A program made the translations under genes and the position numbers. The notes under the pieces are model-generated. The model had not been told where the DNA came from. It worked only from the letters and a program-made list of their open reading frames with translations, and made no database searches. This document shows, piece after piece, positions 23,876 through 33,421 of a stretch of 64,000 nt of DNA. Each line of letters starts with the position of its first letter. The stretch's first letter is position 1. Source of the stretch: Candidatus Geocrenenecus huangii. Its GTDB lineage: Archaea; Thermoproteota; Nitrososphaeria_A; Caldarchaeales; Wolframiiraptoraceae. The stretch spans positions 1-64,000 of the forward strand of contig JALNKM010000002.1 in the NCBI GenBank assembly GCA_023268155.1, written 5' to 3'.

Positions 23876-26650
23876 GTGATGTATACTAGGAGTAGGAAGA
23901 GAACTCGGACGACGATAATAGCTTTAGCAATATTCATAGTTGTATTATTTTTTGTTTCCCTAAGCCAGATCCTTCAGATATTTTTAAATTTCTGGGAGTT
24001 TGGAGACCTGTTTATTAAGCCTTACTATTATTCCCTCATAGGCGGGTTCATTCTTTCTTTTATTGCACTCTTCCGTCTAGATTTTAAAAATAGGAATTCC
24101 ATTACTTTCTGGGCCATCAGGCTGTTCTACTCAGTTTTCTGGGAAAGATATATTCGACCAAGAGACTTGGACTTCTCATCTTACCGACTTAGTTTTAGCA
24201 GATTTTTAGCATGGCAGATTACCAAGACGTTAATAGGCGCATTATTCTTTGCTAATGCCTTCTTCGGCATGGCTGTCTTGGGATTCTTGAACAGGGCGGA
24301 CTTAGGATTAGCTAGATTGATAGATTTACTCAAACTGCCTTTTATAACCATTTCTACGGTTGACGTCTCTCCAGCCTATACAGTAATATCTGCTTCTCCA
24401 GCGTTGGTACTACTCTTACCACCACTTTTAACTACGATATCGGCTAGATTAACGATACTCGTTGGGTTAACTATACTGTTGAAGGCTTCATCAAAAAGTC
24501 TTATAGAATATCTTAATACAGGAATATTTAGACTCCCAGTGGAGACAATCGAGTTAATTATAGCTATTGCAACAGCATGGATAGGCTTTACATTATTCTT
24601 CCCGAACTATATAGACTATAATACAAAGGTCTTAATCTTAGGGTCATTCGGATTAACAATCCTTATGTTGCTGTTCATCTATTTAGATAAAACTAAGACT
24701 GGATTTCTCTATGCATACGTTATAAAAGGCGGAGCGGTACTGTTAGCCATACTAGCGGTATTTTCTATTGTAACTATACAGAACAGTATCGCAGATGCAA
24801 GGAAGGTTGAATGGCTTGGGCCATACGTTAAACAAGAAATCGCCGTTAACAGATATCTTGCAGATATCGAGAACATACGTAGACAGGAGTACGTATTCCC
24901 AAAGTATTCATCTTCTCAATCTATACAAGAGTATTCCAAGAATGTGAGAGAACAATTAGAAGTCATTAGGCTCTGGGACTGGGAAGCAGCATTTACAAAG
25001 ATGAAGCCTGAGATAGGGTTAATACCATACGTGGACTTCGAAGACTCCGATATCCTCCGATTTAATGGAAGACTTTACTGGAGTGCATCTATGAAGCCCA
25101 TCCTACCTGTATCTGTGAAAGCGACAGATATATGGTACAACCAGCATCTGGTCTACACGCATGTTCCAAACGGTTTTCTCCTACTCGACGCAAGCAATGG
25201 AACGATAGTCGATTCATCAAGATTCTTCACTCAGAGAAGAATATACTATGGGGAGGGGGGCCTGCTGGAATCGACCTGGGCTTCAATAATACTAGATAGA
25301 GAAGTATCCGATGAAGTTACGGGAACAAAGTATAGTGGAAAAGGCGGGATCGTCGTCTCCCCACCTATCAGCTGGATCTATGATCCAACCTTCTTCTTCT
25401 CTTATCCAGATAAAACAATTAGACTATTAAGATATAGAGATGTTTATGATAGGATGTCACTACTATTCCCCTACTTCGAGTATAGATGGAATGAAGAATT
25501 CGTTGATATGTTCCCTGTAACAGATGGAAAGGAAACATATTGGTTGATGCCTCTGATAGTTAGGTTAAGTGGAGAGCATGTCCCCTGGAGTAGAGGTAAC
25601 GACTATGTGAGGTTCATTGGATACGCTCTCATAAACGTATATGATGGTACAATACAGTTGATCATAACTGGCTCAGATTTCGTCAGCGAGATCATTAAAG
25701 ATGCATACAGAGAAATAGTCTTAGAAGATGTGCCTAAATGGTTATACAACCAGACTAGATTCCCACAAGAAGTATTCGAATACCAAGTTAGAATATTCAA
25801 CAATTACCATATGGAGGATGTCTCCGTGTTTATACAGGCGAGAGAATTCTATGAGATACCTAGAGGCCTATACACATATTACATTATCACCAGGCTTCCA
25901 GGTTTCGAGAAGCCTGAATTCGTAGGAATACTCTCCTTACAGATAAGAGGGTCGCCTGGAAGAAATCTCGCCGGATTCACAATAGTTAGGAATGATTACC
26001 CACATCTAGGTGACAAGGTCTTCTACTATGTTCCACAAGAATCCGAGCAGAAGCTTCTCGGTCCATCAGCAGCAAGAGAGGCTCTTGAGAGATACCCAGA
26101 ATTCAGAAAGCTCCAAACCCTGTTAGAGAATCCTAGGATAGGGGAAACAATACTATACAATATTGGCGATTATATCGTGTATGTGATCCCAGTCTACACT
26201 ACTCCGACTGGTGAGGCGGGAGTAGTAACACAGCTCGGAACAGTAGCTATCGTTGGTGCAGAGTTTACTGGAAGCTATTTCGTGGCTATAGGCGACAGTG
26301 TCCAAGAAGCTTTTGAGTCATTTCTGAAAACATTGAGAGGGGTACCCACTACACCGAAAACTGTGATAGATGTAAGAGATTTAACGTTACAGGTAATAAG
26401 AGAAGAAGGGTTAACGCCTATCTTCCCAGAGAAGATAAATGCTCATCTAGTGTTTAATGAGGGAAACATATCCTACATATCCGTAGAACAATTTACATCT
26501 GAATTGAAAGATTTCCTGAAGAAGTGGGTTATACAAGCTGGAATAGATAAAGTACTTATTTGGATTGAGGATAATGTTTTAAAGGCTGGAGTAGTAATTG
26601 TAGATGAAGGAATAGTGGAGTTACACTATGTAGTGTTACGCGGGGGTTAG
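23876..26650 (+). CDS. UPF0182 family large membrane protein
   Basis: A 924-residue protein of the UPF0182 (COG1615) family, function unknown. About seven transmembrane helices fill residues 15-305. A large extracytoplasmic domain follows, opening with the family block VNRYLADIENIRRQEYVFP and later NVREQLEVIRLWDWEAA, KATDIWYNQHLVYTHVPNGF and FPYFEYRW. The protein ends with a beta-rich segment outside the membrane. The family is known mainly from actinobacteria and cyanobacteria plus scattered archaea, so horizontal history is possible. The next gene follows after 8 bases, which argues for co-function. Confidence 0.85.
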   Translation: MMYTRSRKRTRTTIIALAIFIVVLFFVSLSQILQIFLNFWEFGDLFIKPYYYSLIGGFILSFIALFRLDFKNRNSITFWAIRLFYSVFWERYIRPRDLDFSSYRLSFSRFLAWQITKTLIGALFFANAFFGMAVLGFLNRADLGLARLIDLLKLPFITISTVDVSPAYTVISASPALVLLLPPLLTTISARLTILVGLTILLKASSKSLIEYLNTGIFRLPVETIELIIAIATAWIGFTLFFPNYIDYNTKVLILGSFGLTILMLLFIYLDKTKTGFLYAYVIKGGAVLLAILAVFSIVTIQNSIADARKVEWLGPYVKQEIAVNRYLADIENIRRQEYVFPKYSSSQSIQEYSKNVREQLEVIRLWDWEAAFTKMKPEIGLIPYVDFEDSDILRFNGRLYWSASMKPILPVSVKATDIWYNQHLVYTHVPNGFLLLDASNGTIVDSSRFFTQRRIYYGEGGLLESTWASIILDREVSDEVTGTKYSGKGGIVVSPPISWIYDPTFFFSYPDKTIRLLRYRDVYDRMSLLFPYFEYRWNEEFVDMFPVTDGKETYWLMPLIVRLSGEHVPWSRGNDYVRFIGYALINVYDGTIQLIITGSDFVSEIIKDAYREIVLEDVPKWLYNQTRFPQEVFEYQVRIFNNYHMEDVSVFIQAREFYEIPRGLYTYYIITRLPGFEKPEFVGILSLQIRGSPGRNLAGFTIVRNDYPHLGDKVFYYVPQESEQKLLGPSAAREALERYPEFRKLQTLLENPRIGETILYNIGDYIVYVIPVYTTPTGEAGVVTQLGTVAIVGAEFTGSYFVAIGDSVQEAFESFLKTLRGVPTTPKTVIDVRDLTLQVIREEGLTPIFPEKINAHLVFNEGNISYISVEQFTSELKDFLKKWVIQAGIDKVLIWIEDNVLKAGVVIVDEGIVELHYVVLRGG

Positions 26651-26658
26651 CCTCTTAA

Positions 26659-27111
26659 ATGGCTCATGATAAGTCAGACTATAAGACATGGCCTTTGTTA
26701 TCTAAGGTATTCACGGTTCTGCTAGTTATACTGCTCGCTTTGATATTCGTCTCCTTGACGGCTAGATTTCAGAGAAGCTTACTGGGGCTGGCAATGGTGA
26801 TTGCTCTGGGATTACTATCCTTCTACTGGGTTAGAGAATTGAGAAAAGCCATATCCAGTAGAACAGCTGTAGAGAAATATCCTGTAGAAATAATTGAAAA
26901 AGATGGATTGATACTACTTACGGCACAAGTTCCAGGACCAGAAGAAGAGGTAAAAGTAGAACTTAAGGGGACTAAACTACTGGTGATGGGAGGGAGAGGA
27001 TTTAGACGCATTATAAAACTCCCGTATAGAGCCACTATACTTACCAGAAGCTACCTAAACGGAGTCCTACACCTACAACTCCGTAAAACGATCGAAAGCG
27101 AAGTACAATAA
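26659..27111 (+). CDS. Membrane-anchored Hsp20/alpha-crystallin-like protein
   Basis: A 150-residue protein with two N-terminal transmembrane helices (about residues 15-33 and 38-57). The ~75-residue beta-sandwich after it reads like an alpha-crystallin domain: VEIIEKDGLILLTAQVPGPE, EEVKVELKGTKLLVMGG, RRIIKLPYRATI and NGVLHLQLRK. These match the strand order of Hsp20 (the VPG and the GVL.L strand). No C-terminal IxI motif is visible. It begins 8 bases after the UPF0182 gene, so one operon is near certain. I infer a membrane-tethered holdase or an assembly partner for UPF0182. Confidence 0.72.
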   Translation: MAHDKSDYKTWPLLSKVFTVLLVILLALIFVSLTARFQRSLLGLAMVIALGLLSFYWVRELRKAISSRTAVEKYPVEIIEKDGLILLTAQVPGPEEEVKVELKGTKLLVMGGRGFRRIIKLPYRATILTRSYLNGVLHLQLRKTIESEVQ

Positions 27112-27200
27112 AAAGATCAAAAGACAGACTTCGACGATAAACTCCTTCTTATGTAAGCAGATATTTTTCTTAGCTGATCGATTAACCAAGTAGAGCGCCA

Positions 27201-27617
27201 TTACAGATTTCTAAGCTGTGGAATGGATATGGCCGCTCCAATGATAACCAGTACGGCTCCTATAATAAGTCTCATGATTGCTGAGAATCCGTATGGTGTA
27301 AAGAGCCAGAAGATGGATACTACGGCAACCGACCCTAATAGACCTGCGCCAATAATCATCAAGACTAAACCGACGAGTAGTGGAAGATACTTGTCTAACT
27401 CAAATGATGAAGCAAGAGGTTTCTCCTCCCCCGTCCTAGGCACGAAGAATACTGCAACTACATATAGGATGAGCATGAGAACGGGTGAGACGAGAAATAA
27501 CAAGACAGCCACTATTCTGAGGAGATTGACATCTATATTGAGATAATCACTTAAACCTCCAATAACTCCTGCGATTATTCTGTCTTTCACAGATCTTTCT
27601 AACTTCTTCGACGACAT
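27201..27617 (-). CDS. PspC-domain membrane protein
   Basis: A 138-residue protein opening with the PspC domain KLERSVKDRIIAGVIGGLSDY, then NIDVNLLRIVAVLLF and a YVVAVFFVP helix. Two further hydrophobic helices follow after an acidic linker. PspC proteins sense or respond to membrane stress in the phage-shock system. It converges with the UPF0182/Hsp20-like operon. No PspA/Vipp1 homologue is in the window. Confidence 0.88.
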   Translation of the reverse strand: MSSKKLERSVKDRIIAGVIGGLSDYLNIDVNLLRIVAVLLFLVSPVLMLILYVVAVFFVPRTGEEKPLASSFELDKYLPLLVGLVLMIIGAGLLGSVAVVSIFWLFTPYGFSAIMRLIIGAVLVIIGAAISIPQLRNL

Positions 27618-27687
27618 CTTTCTTTACATACTATATGCATGATTACTTATAACTGTTAAACTACTTCATCGAATATGTAATACTTTG

Positions 27688-28617
27688 CTATTCAACGGTG
27701 ATTAGAGCTGAAGCTATTAAGGGCACTATTATCGTCGCATCTCCATAAATTGTAACTTTCATTGCTTCAGGCTTCACTTTACCCCAGGAGACTGCTTCTC
27801 TGACGGCTGCACCACTTAAACTTCCATCATACTCGTACCCCGTAGTAATGTAGACAGCGTAGTCTAATCCATCTTTAAACTGATTCCACCACAAGACGTG
27901 ATGTTTAGAGATTCCACCACCGATCATCAATGCCCCGCTACGTTTAGCATTGAAGATTATTTCAGACAACTTGTCGAAATCTTTCAAAAGGTTTAACTTG
28001 AAGTCCCTATGTTTCTGCTGGAATAGCCAGATCTGCGTTCCAACAGCTCCATCGAGTATCCCTGGAACAAAGACCGGTATGCCGTTTTCCGAAGCATTCT
28101 TCAAGAAGCTATTTTCATCTTTTATCTTTCTCCCAATTAGATATGATATATCGCTGCTACTCACCTCTCTCAATCCCTTGTTATACTCCTCTTCTAATAG
28201 TTCTTGAGTAAATTTCTCTATTGTCTGCCCATAGTTTTCGAATGGGATCAGTACGCATCCAAGCCGATGATATCCATTCTTCTTTAAAGTTTCATCGTCC
28301 ATCCAGAAGTCCCCCTCATAGTATTCTCCTAGAGATCTGGCGATATCATGGTCTAATGCACCGCACGTCGTTACAACTACCTCGAACAACCCCCTCTTCA
28401 ACAATTCGGATATAACCCCTCTTAGACCTGTACCTATCGGCGCACCTACAAATGATAAGAATTTTACGCATTCAGGATCTCTGACCATCTCTCTAAGTAC
28501 TTCTACCGCTCTACCTAAGTATGATGCTGTAAATCCTCCAGCATTTCTCATCTGTTCAATTAGCTCTGAAGCAGTCATTCCTAGTCTAATCTTAATATCT
28601 TTAATCGGCCTAAGCAT
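27688..28617 (-). CDS. dys: Deoxyhypusine synthase
   Basis: A 309-residue enzyme that transfers the aminobutyl group of spermidine to a lysine of aIF5A, using NAD. Conserved blocks are GGFTASYLGRAVEVL, FLSFVGAPIGTGLRG, TTCGALDHDIARSLG and the catalytic lysine K238 in GGGISKHHVLWWNQF. The C-terminal GSLSGAAVREAVSWGK and DATIIVPLIASAL complete the fold. Length is normal. It lies upstream of the PspC gene on the same strand after a 70-base gap, so linkage is weak. Confidence 0.95.
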   Translation of the reverse strand: MLRPIKDIKIRLGMTASELIEQMRNAGGFTASYLGRAVEVLREMVRDPECVKFLSFVGAPIGTGLRGVISELLKRGLFEVVVTTCGALDHDIARSLGEYYEGDFWMDDETLKKNGYHRLGCVLIPFENYGQTIEKFTQELLEEEYNKGLREVSSSDISYLIGRKIKDENSFLKNASENGIPVFVPGILDGAVGTQIWLFQQKHRDFKLNLLKDFDKLSEIIFNAKRSGALMIGGGISKHHVLWWNQFKDGLDYAVYITTGYEYDGSLSGAAVREAVSWGKVKPEAMKVTIYGDATIIVPLIASALITVE

Positions 28618-28652
28618 AAGTTTAGGTAATGTAAGGAAGAATATATATTAAA

Positions 28653-29447
28653 CTATAAGAGCTTTTTCAGTCTTTCTATAACCTCTTCAGAAGACTTGAG
28701 GAGAGATAAAGAGAATGGGAGCCCCTCAAGTTCTGCGAGTTCCATAGCGAAAGCATCCACCTCTTCAGGTAGCCTTGGACCATGTATTACTATCATCTTA
28801 GGTTTTATTGGATATAAGCGGACTGCAACCATCGGAGATCTTCCTCTACTGACTTTAGTAAATATCATGGCTCTGTTAGGATTTTTACCGAATAGATAGA
28901 GGAAGTCTAAGGCTTCTAGGTTTCTTATCGCTGATAGACTATCGATCACCGTGTATCCATATATTAGCTCGTTATCCCATTCTTTTCCCACTAGTAAGAT
29001 GCCGTCTAACGCTTCCACAACCTCCTTGATAGTTTTAGGTTTCTTGAATTCATTCATATCTAGTACAGCTACGCTAAGGTCACGGTGGAGCATCGAGAAT
29101 CTCCTAACATGTATTCCGCCTCTCTTCATGTCTGCATCTATGAGGGCTGAAACAAATTTTCTTATGAATCCTGCTCCAGGAGATTTCCTTCTATTATTCT
29201 CATAATCGCTTAATACAGATGAAGATACACCCATGTATCGAGCTAGCTCACTTTGATTTATCTCGAATAGCTGTCTCCATTTCTTCATCACGGTTCCTGG
29301 GCCATCAGACAGTATTATCTCTCCAGCTATTCTACTCATCAATATCTCTTTCGTCGTTATACTTACTTCTTTCTCAATCATGTTCTGCACCATACTACAT
29401 TTCCCTATATTACAGCATAACATGTTTTCTAAATAGTTTCTGTTCAA
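28653..29447 (-). CDS. Archaeal XRE-type transcriptional regulator (COG1709-like)
   Basis: A 264-residue predicted regulator. A helix-turn-helix at about residues 55-88 reads FEINQSELARYMGVSSSVLSDYE, with RRKSPG following as in archaeal COG1709 proteins. The C-terminal ~150 residues form an unassigned alpha/beta ligand-type domain (YGYTVIDSL, then MVAVRLYPIKPKMIVIHGPRLP). The long start includes a cysteine-bearing N-terminus (LCCNIGKC). Because this may be upstream DNA, a later start (M19 or M23) is equally possible. Adjacent to dys but with 35 bases between. Confidence 0.8.
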   Translation of the reverse strand: MNRNYLENMLCCNIGKCSMVQNMIEKEVSITTKEILMSRIAGEIILSDGPGTVMKKWRQLFEINQSELARYMGVSSSVLSDYENNRRKSPGAGFIRKFVSALIDADMKRGGIHVRRFSMLHRDLSVAVLDMNEFKKPKTIKEVVEALDGILLVGKEWDNELIYGYTVIDSLSAIRNLEALDFLYLFGKNPNRAMIFTKVSRGRSPMVAVRLYPIKPKMIVIHGPRLPEEVDAFAMELAELEGLPFSLSLLKSSEEVIERLKKLL

Positions 29448-29703
29448 ACGTTGATGCGATAGGGGTTACTGTTATATTTTTTATGAGGATAATGTATAAA
29501 TTCGGATTGTCGGAGTCGCATGATAAACATAGCTACAGAATCTCTGAAATTTCTGTTCAGTGAATAATCTTTCTTTAACATATTTACATGATTTTCTTAT
29601 AGTTTAATAAGTAGATGCAAAAATTCTAGGAAAAATAAATAATGCGGTCTAGTTATTTATTTTGAGGTGTCCTTGGATAGACAGAGGTCTTTAGGAGTGT
29701 TTA

Positions 29704-30012
29704 ATGATGGGGAAAAGATTCTGGGTTAAAGTCCATCATTCTCGAACTGGTGAGGTGGTTGTAGCTGCATGTGATGAAGAACTTCTAGGCAAAAACTTGA
29801 AGATTGTTGAGGGACTCTCAGTTGAAGTAAGTAGAACATTCTATGGCGGGGTATTGGTTGGAGAAGACGAACTTCAAAGTTATCTTAAACAGGGAACAAT
29901 AATTAACCTTCTAGGAGAATATGTTATAGAATATGCTTTAAGCCATGGTTTGATAATCGAGAAAGCAGTAACGAAAGTAGGCGGAGTACCTCATGTCCAG
30001 ATATATTGCTAG
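29704..30012 (+). CDS. DUF424 family protein
   Basis: A 102-residue archaeal protein of unknown function: FWVKVHHSRTGEVVVAACDEELLGK, the conserved YGG and INLLGEYVIEYAL, and a C-terminal GVPHVQIY. The family is near-universal in archaea and often lies near translation genes such as aIF2beta or, as here, eIF6. It starts with a double ATG, probably M1 or M2. It converges with eIF6. Confidence 0.88.
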   Translation: MMGKRFWVKVHHSRTGEVVVAACDEELLGKNLKIVEGLSVEVSRTFYGGVLVGEDELQSYLKQGTIINLLGEYVIEYALSHGLIIEKAVTKVGGVPHVQIYC

Positions 30013-30086
30013 AGGATAAGTTCAAGTGGGGTTTCTACATTATTAAGAGTTAAGAACAGGCTATTACTCGGAATACGAGAGATAAA

Positions 30087-30785
30087 TTAAACCTTCAATG
30101 CTCTTGAAAGAGTCATTAACTCTGGACCTGTTGTTCTTGCACCGACTATAGCCCCTCTACTGTTAGCTATTATCCCACTTCTAACAAAAAGTACCCCATC
30201 ATTGACTGTTCCGGGAATAAATTCTACTTTGAAGATTTCTGAAAGCTTTTTTTCTTCTTCTCTAGATGCTTGTACGTGTACGATCCCACCATTATTTGTT
30301 ACTACCGCTATTGAGCCGACGTATGGTCTATTCGCTATTGTCCCTTGGACGACCTCAACCCCTAAAGTATCCTGGATTAATCTTACTTCACGTTTATTGA
30401 AATAAACACTAACTAGTGCTGCTGTATCGTTCGCCAGTATAAGGTTACCTGTAGCGGTGTATTTGCTCTCCAAAACCAAGATGTTTGAATCTTTTAGAGA
30501 GTTCCTGATCTTTTCTAGTTCTTCATCTAAGACCATGCATGAAATTATTAGCCCATTACTGTTTCCTGCTATTAATGGTCCTATCAGGAAAGAGCCCGCA
30601 ACAGTTGTTTTTATTATATCCGTTCCTAATGCTTTCTCGATAAGCTTCTGGTGTCTAGGTTTTATCTGGGGAGGGACTACACATATTGTATCTGTTGCAG
30701 TAGCGAATAAACCCACTTCGAAGGTGCCGAAGAATTCTTCAACATAAATACCTCGACCCACTAGTTCCTGTCTGCCCGCTTTCAT
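30087..30785 (-). CDS. eif6: Translation initiation factor 6 (aIF6)
   Basis: A 232-residue pentein-fold anti-association factor that binds the 50S subunit. The fivefold internal repeat is visible: VEEFFGTFEVGLFATATDT, VAGSFLIGPLIAGNSNGLI, ESKYTATGNLILANDTAAL, TIANRPYVGSIAVVTNNGG and SGIIANSRGAIVGARTTGPE. Length is typical. Together with the PAC2 gene 13 bases upstream it forms a two-gene unit. In many archaea eif6 follows rpl31e, but here rpl31e lies 14 kb away. Confidence 0.95.
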   Translation of the reverse strand: MKAGRQELVGRGIYVEEFFGTFEVGLFATATDTICVVPPQIKPRHQKLIEKALGTDIIKTTVAGSFLIGPLIAGNSNGLIISCMVLDEELEKIRNSLKDSNILVLESKYTATGNLILANDTAALVSVYFNKREVRLIQDTLGVEVVQGTIANRPYVGSIAVVTNNGGIVHVQASREEEKKLSEIFKVEFIPGTVNDGVLFVRSGIIANSRGAIVGARTTGPELMTLSRALKV

Positions 30786-30798
30786 ACCTCATCTAATC

Positions 30799-31503
30799 CT
30801 AGAATTCGATCTGATATAGTGTTGAGATATATGTTCTAGAGATCCCGTCCACGTCTTCAACTTTTAATCCTAGGTCTAGTAGCTTATTTACAGATTCTAT
30901 CGCTCTCTTAGCTGCATAGTAATCTGGAGTCATCTCGGATGCCTCGACGAGCATAGATAGATTATCTAGACCGCGTTCATCAGCTAGAGTTATCAGTAGT
31001 CCTGCAGCTCCAACTATTTGGCCTGCATATACTTTTGCTGGAATCTTCTCGATAACTTTCTTGATAGTTTCATGATGGGTTGATGATACATAGACTTCTC
31101 TCGCTTCCGAGACTTCTTCTTTACCGTACCCACCGAGAGTCATAATGAAGTTTGCTCCTAGAGCTATGGCCACATCCAATATTTTCTCGCACAGCTCGTG
31201 TTGCCCGTAACTCGTCGAAGGCTGAGAATTACCGTAAAGAAATAGTATTGGAGTAGGCTTCTCGACAACGTATAGATCCGCAAATGCGGGTATAAGCCTA
31301 CCATCTTGAATATAGATGAGTGATGGAAAATAAGGTGAGTAGAATCTACAAACTTTTCTAGCTCGAAGTTTACTCAGCAGATATGCTACTGCAACTTTCG
31401 CTACTAGACCTACCCCAGGTAAACCTTCGATCAAGATAGCTCTATCAACACGTATATCTTCAGCTCCAGGCTCAAAGACTACATCTGTAGTCAAGCTTCT
31501 CAT
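30799..31503 (-). CDS. PAC2-family proteasome assembly chaperone
   Basis: A 234-residue PAC2 (COG2047) protein. The family includes PbaB-like archaeal proteasome assembly chaperones. Visible are the N-terminal AILIEGLPGVGLVAKVAVAYL, the ALGANFIMTLGGYGKEE region and KVYAGQIVGAAGLLITLADERGL. It lies upstream of eIF6 with 13 bases between, presumably co-transcribed. A proteasome role is from family knowledge; no proteasome gene is nearby. Confidence 0.88.
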   Translation of the reverse strand: MRSLTTDVVFEPGAEDIRVDRAILIEGLPGVGLVAKVAVAYLLSKLRARKVCRFYSPYFPSLIYIQDGRLIPAFADLYVVEKPTPILFLYGNSQPSTSYGQHELCEKILDVAIALGANFIMTLGGYGKEEVSEAREVYVSSTHHETIKKVIEKIPAKVYAGQIVGAAGLLITLADERGLDNLSMLVEASEMTPDYYAAKRAIESVNKLLDLGLKVEDVDGISRTYISTLYQIEF

Positions 31504-31725
31504 TCCCTACAGTAGTCTAACCATATTTAAGGGTTGACCGTATAAACACTGATTGACACTACTGGATAGGTAGGTTCAAATAATGTGTCAACAACTAAAA
31601 TCGGTCTAATAGAGATATAGGATGTTAGAGGTTCAGGTATAACTTATTACTGGATATAAGGTTTACTACATGGATTACTTAATCTATGTAATAGAGTAAT
31701 GGTTACAGGACCGTGGTGACTGGTC

Positions 31726-33270
31726 ATGTTTGAAGTAGTTGTTGAAGACCTACTTGGTAGGATTGGTAGACTGGAGACTAAGAATGGCAAGAAGATTGAA
31801 ACCCCCGTCTTCCTCCCCGTAATTAACCCCGTAACGCAAGATATCTCTGCTAGATGGATGAAGGAAAATCTTAAAGCAGACATCGTGATAACTAATGCAT
31901 ACATACTTTACAAGAGGTTTAGAGATGAAGCAGTAAAGAATACTGTTCACTCTATACTAGGTTTTGACGGAGTAGTAATGACGGATAGTGGAGGATACCA
32001 GATGCTTGAGTACGGTGAAGTCGAGGCCACACCTGAAGAGATAGCTTTATTCGAGGAGGATATTAAGACGGATATTGCGGTGCCTTTAGATGTCCCAACA
32101 GGACTGGGTGATAGAAGACGTGCAGAAGAATCTGTAGAAAAGACTTTGAGGAATCTTGAAGCAACATTGAAGATTCTAGGAAGTAGAAGGGATAGGAACT
32201 GTCTATGGGTTGGGACAATCCAAGGCGGAGTACATCTAGACCTAGTCTCGTACTGTGCTGAAAAGTTGAAGAAAATGGATTTCGACATGTATGCCTTAGG
32301 TAGCCCAACCCCGTTAATGGAGGGTTATAGATTCAATAAATTATTCCAAATGATCATAGCTGCTAAGACGTCTATTGAATACAGTAAGCCATTACATCTA
32401 TTTGGCGCAGGTCATCCTATGATATTTTCCTTCATAGTTGCTCTCGGAGCAGACATGTTTGATTCGGCGAGCTACTATCTATACGCCAAGGATGGTAGAT
32501 ACATCACACAGACTGGAACAATGAAGCTGGACAAGATGGATTACCTCCCATGTAGTTGCCCAACATGCTCTAGGACTAATGTAAAAGAACTGAGAGAGCT
32601 ACCTACGAGGGAGCAAGTAGATGCGGTGGCCAAGCATAACTTATACGTATGCTTTAAAGAAATCTTAGAAATTAAGCAAGCAATTAGAGATGGAAGATTG
32701 TTCGAGCTACTAGAGGTAAGAGCAAGAAGTCATCCAAGCATCTATCAAGCATTCAGAGATATTATGAAGAGAGAAGACCTACTCGCTCTAATGGAGCAAC
32801 ATACTCCAATATACTCTAGACGTGGGATAAACTTTTTCGACAATCTTAGTTTGAATAGACCAGAAGCTAGACGTGCGAGGAGAAAATTGTTAGATAGTGT
32901 TTTCAAAGAAAGAGTAAAGCAGAAGGCTATTCTTCTTCCTTACACTATAAAGATTAGTCTAGAAAAGATAAGAAAAACCATAAATGAGAAAAGCTTATCT
33001 GAATATGATATCCTACTGTACGGTTCACCTTATGGTTTAATACCAGATGAGATAAAATATGTCTATCCTTTTTCTCAAACAGTCTACCCTCAAGATCTAG
33101 TATTAGATGAACAAGTAATAGACACGGTTATCGAGCAAATAGAAAAAGCTGGATACAAAGAATTGAGAATCATAGAAGCTAGAAAACCGTACATACGAGA
33201 AGCTATTAATCGAGTCTTAGAAAAACTAAAGAGTAAAAACGTGAAAACCGACATAATCTCTTTTAGATAA
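31726..33270 (+). CDS. tgtA: Archaeosine tRNA-guanine transglycosylase
   Basis: A 514-residue enzyme that swaps guanine-15 of archaeal tRNA for preQ0, the first step to archaeosine. TIM-barrel motifs are PVFLPVINPVTQDI, the nucleophile-region TDSGGYQMLEYG (D87), GGVHLDLVSYCAE and GAGHPMI. The zinc site opens with CSCPTCS near residue 274. The C-terminal ~170 residues form the archaeal C1/C2 region, but I do not see a final PUA domain. Total length is shorter than Pyrococcus ArcTGT (582 residues), so the PUA may be missing or on a separate gene. Confidence 0.93.
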   Translation: MFEVVVEDLLGRIGRLETKNGKKIETPVFLPVINPVTQDISARWMKENLKADIVITNAYILYKRFRDEAVKNTVHSILGFDGVVMTDSGGYQMLEYGEVEATPEEIALFEEDIKTDIAVPLDVPTGLGDRRRAEESVEKTLRNLEATLKILGSRRDRNCLWVGTIQGGVHLDLVSYCAEKLKKMDFDMYALGSPTPLMEGYRFNKLFQMIIAAKTSIEYSKPLHLFGAGHPMIFSFIVALGADMFDSASYYLYAKDGRYITQTGTMKLDKMDYLPCSCPTCSRTNVKELRELPTREQVDAVAKHNLYVCFKEILEIKQAIRDGRLFELLEVRARSHPSIYQAFRDIMKREDLLALMEQHTPIYSRRGINFFDNLSLNRPEARRARRKLLDSVFKERVKQKAILLPYTIKISLEKIRKTINEKSLSEYDILLYGSPYGLIPDEIKYVYPFSQTVYPQDLVLDEQVIDTVIEQIEKAGYKELRIIEARKPYIREAINRVLEKLKSKNVKTDIISFR

Positions 33271-33421
33271 CATTGCCTCGGCCGGGATTGATGTGTTCAC
33301 CGATATATCCAAATGCAGGGTTAGTATGAACTATTAAGAGTTTTGAACAAATATTTATCTTATCGGCTTCAAAGTAATATCCTCGAAGAAGATTAACATA
33401 ATCATCGGAGGTGGCGAAACC

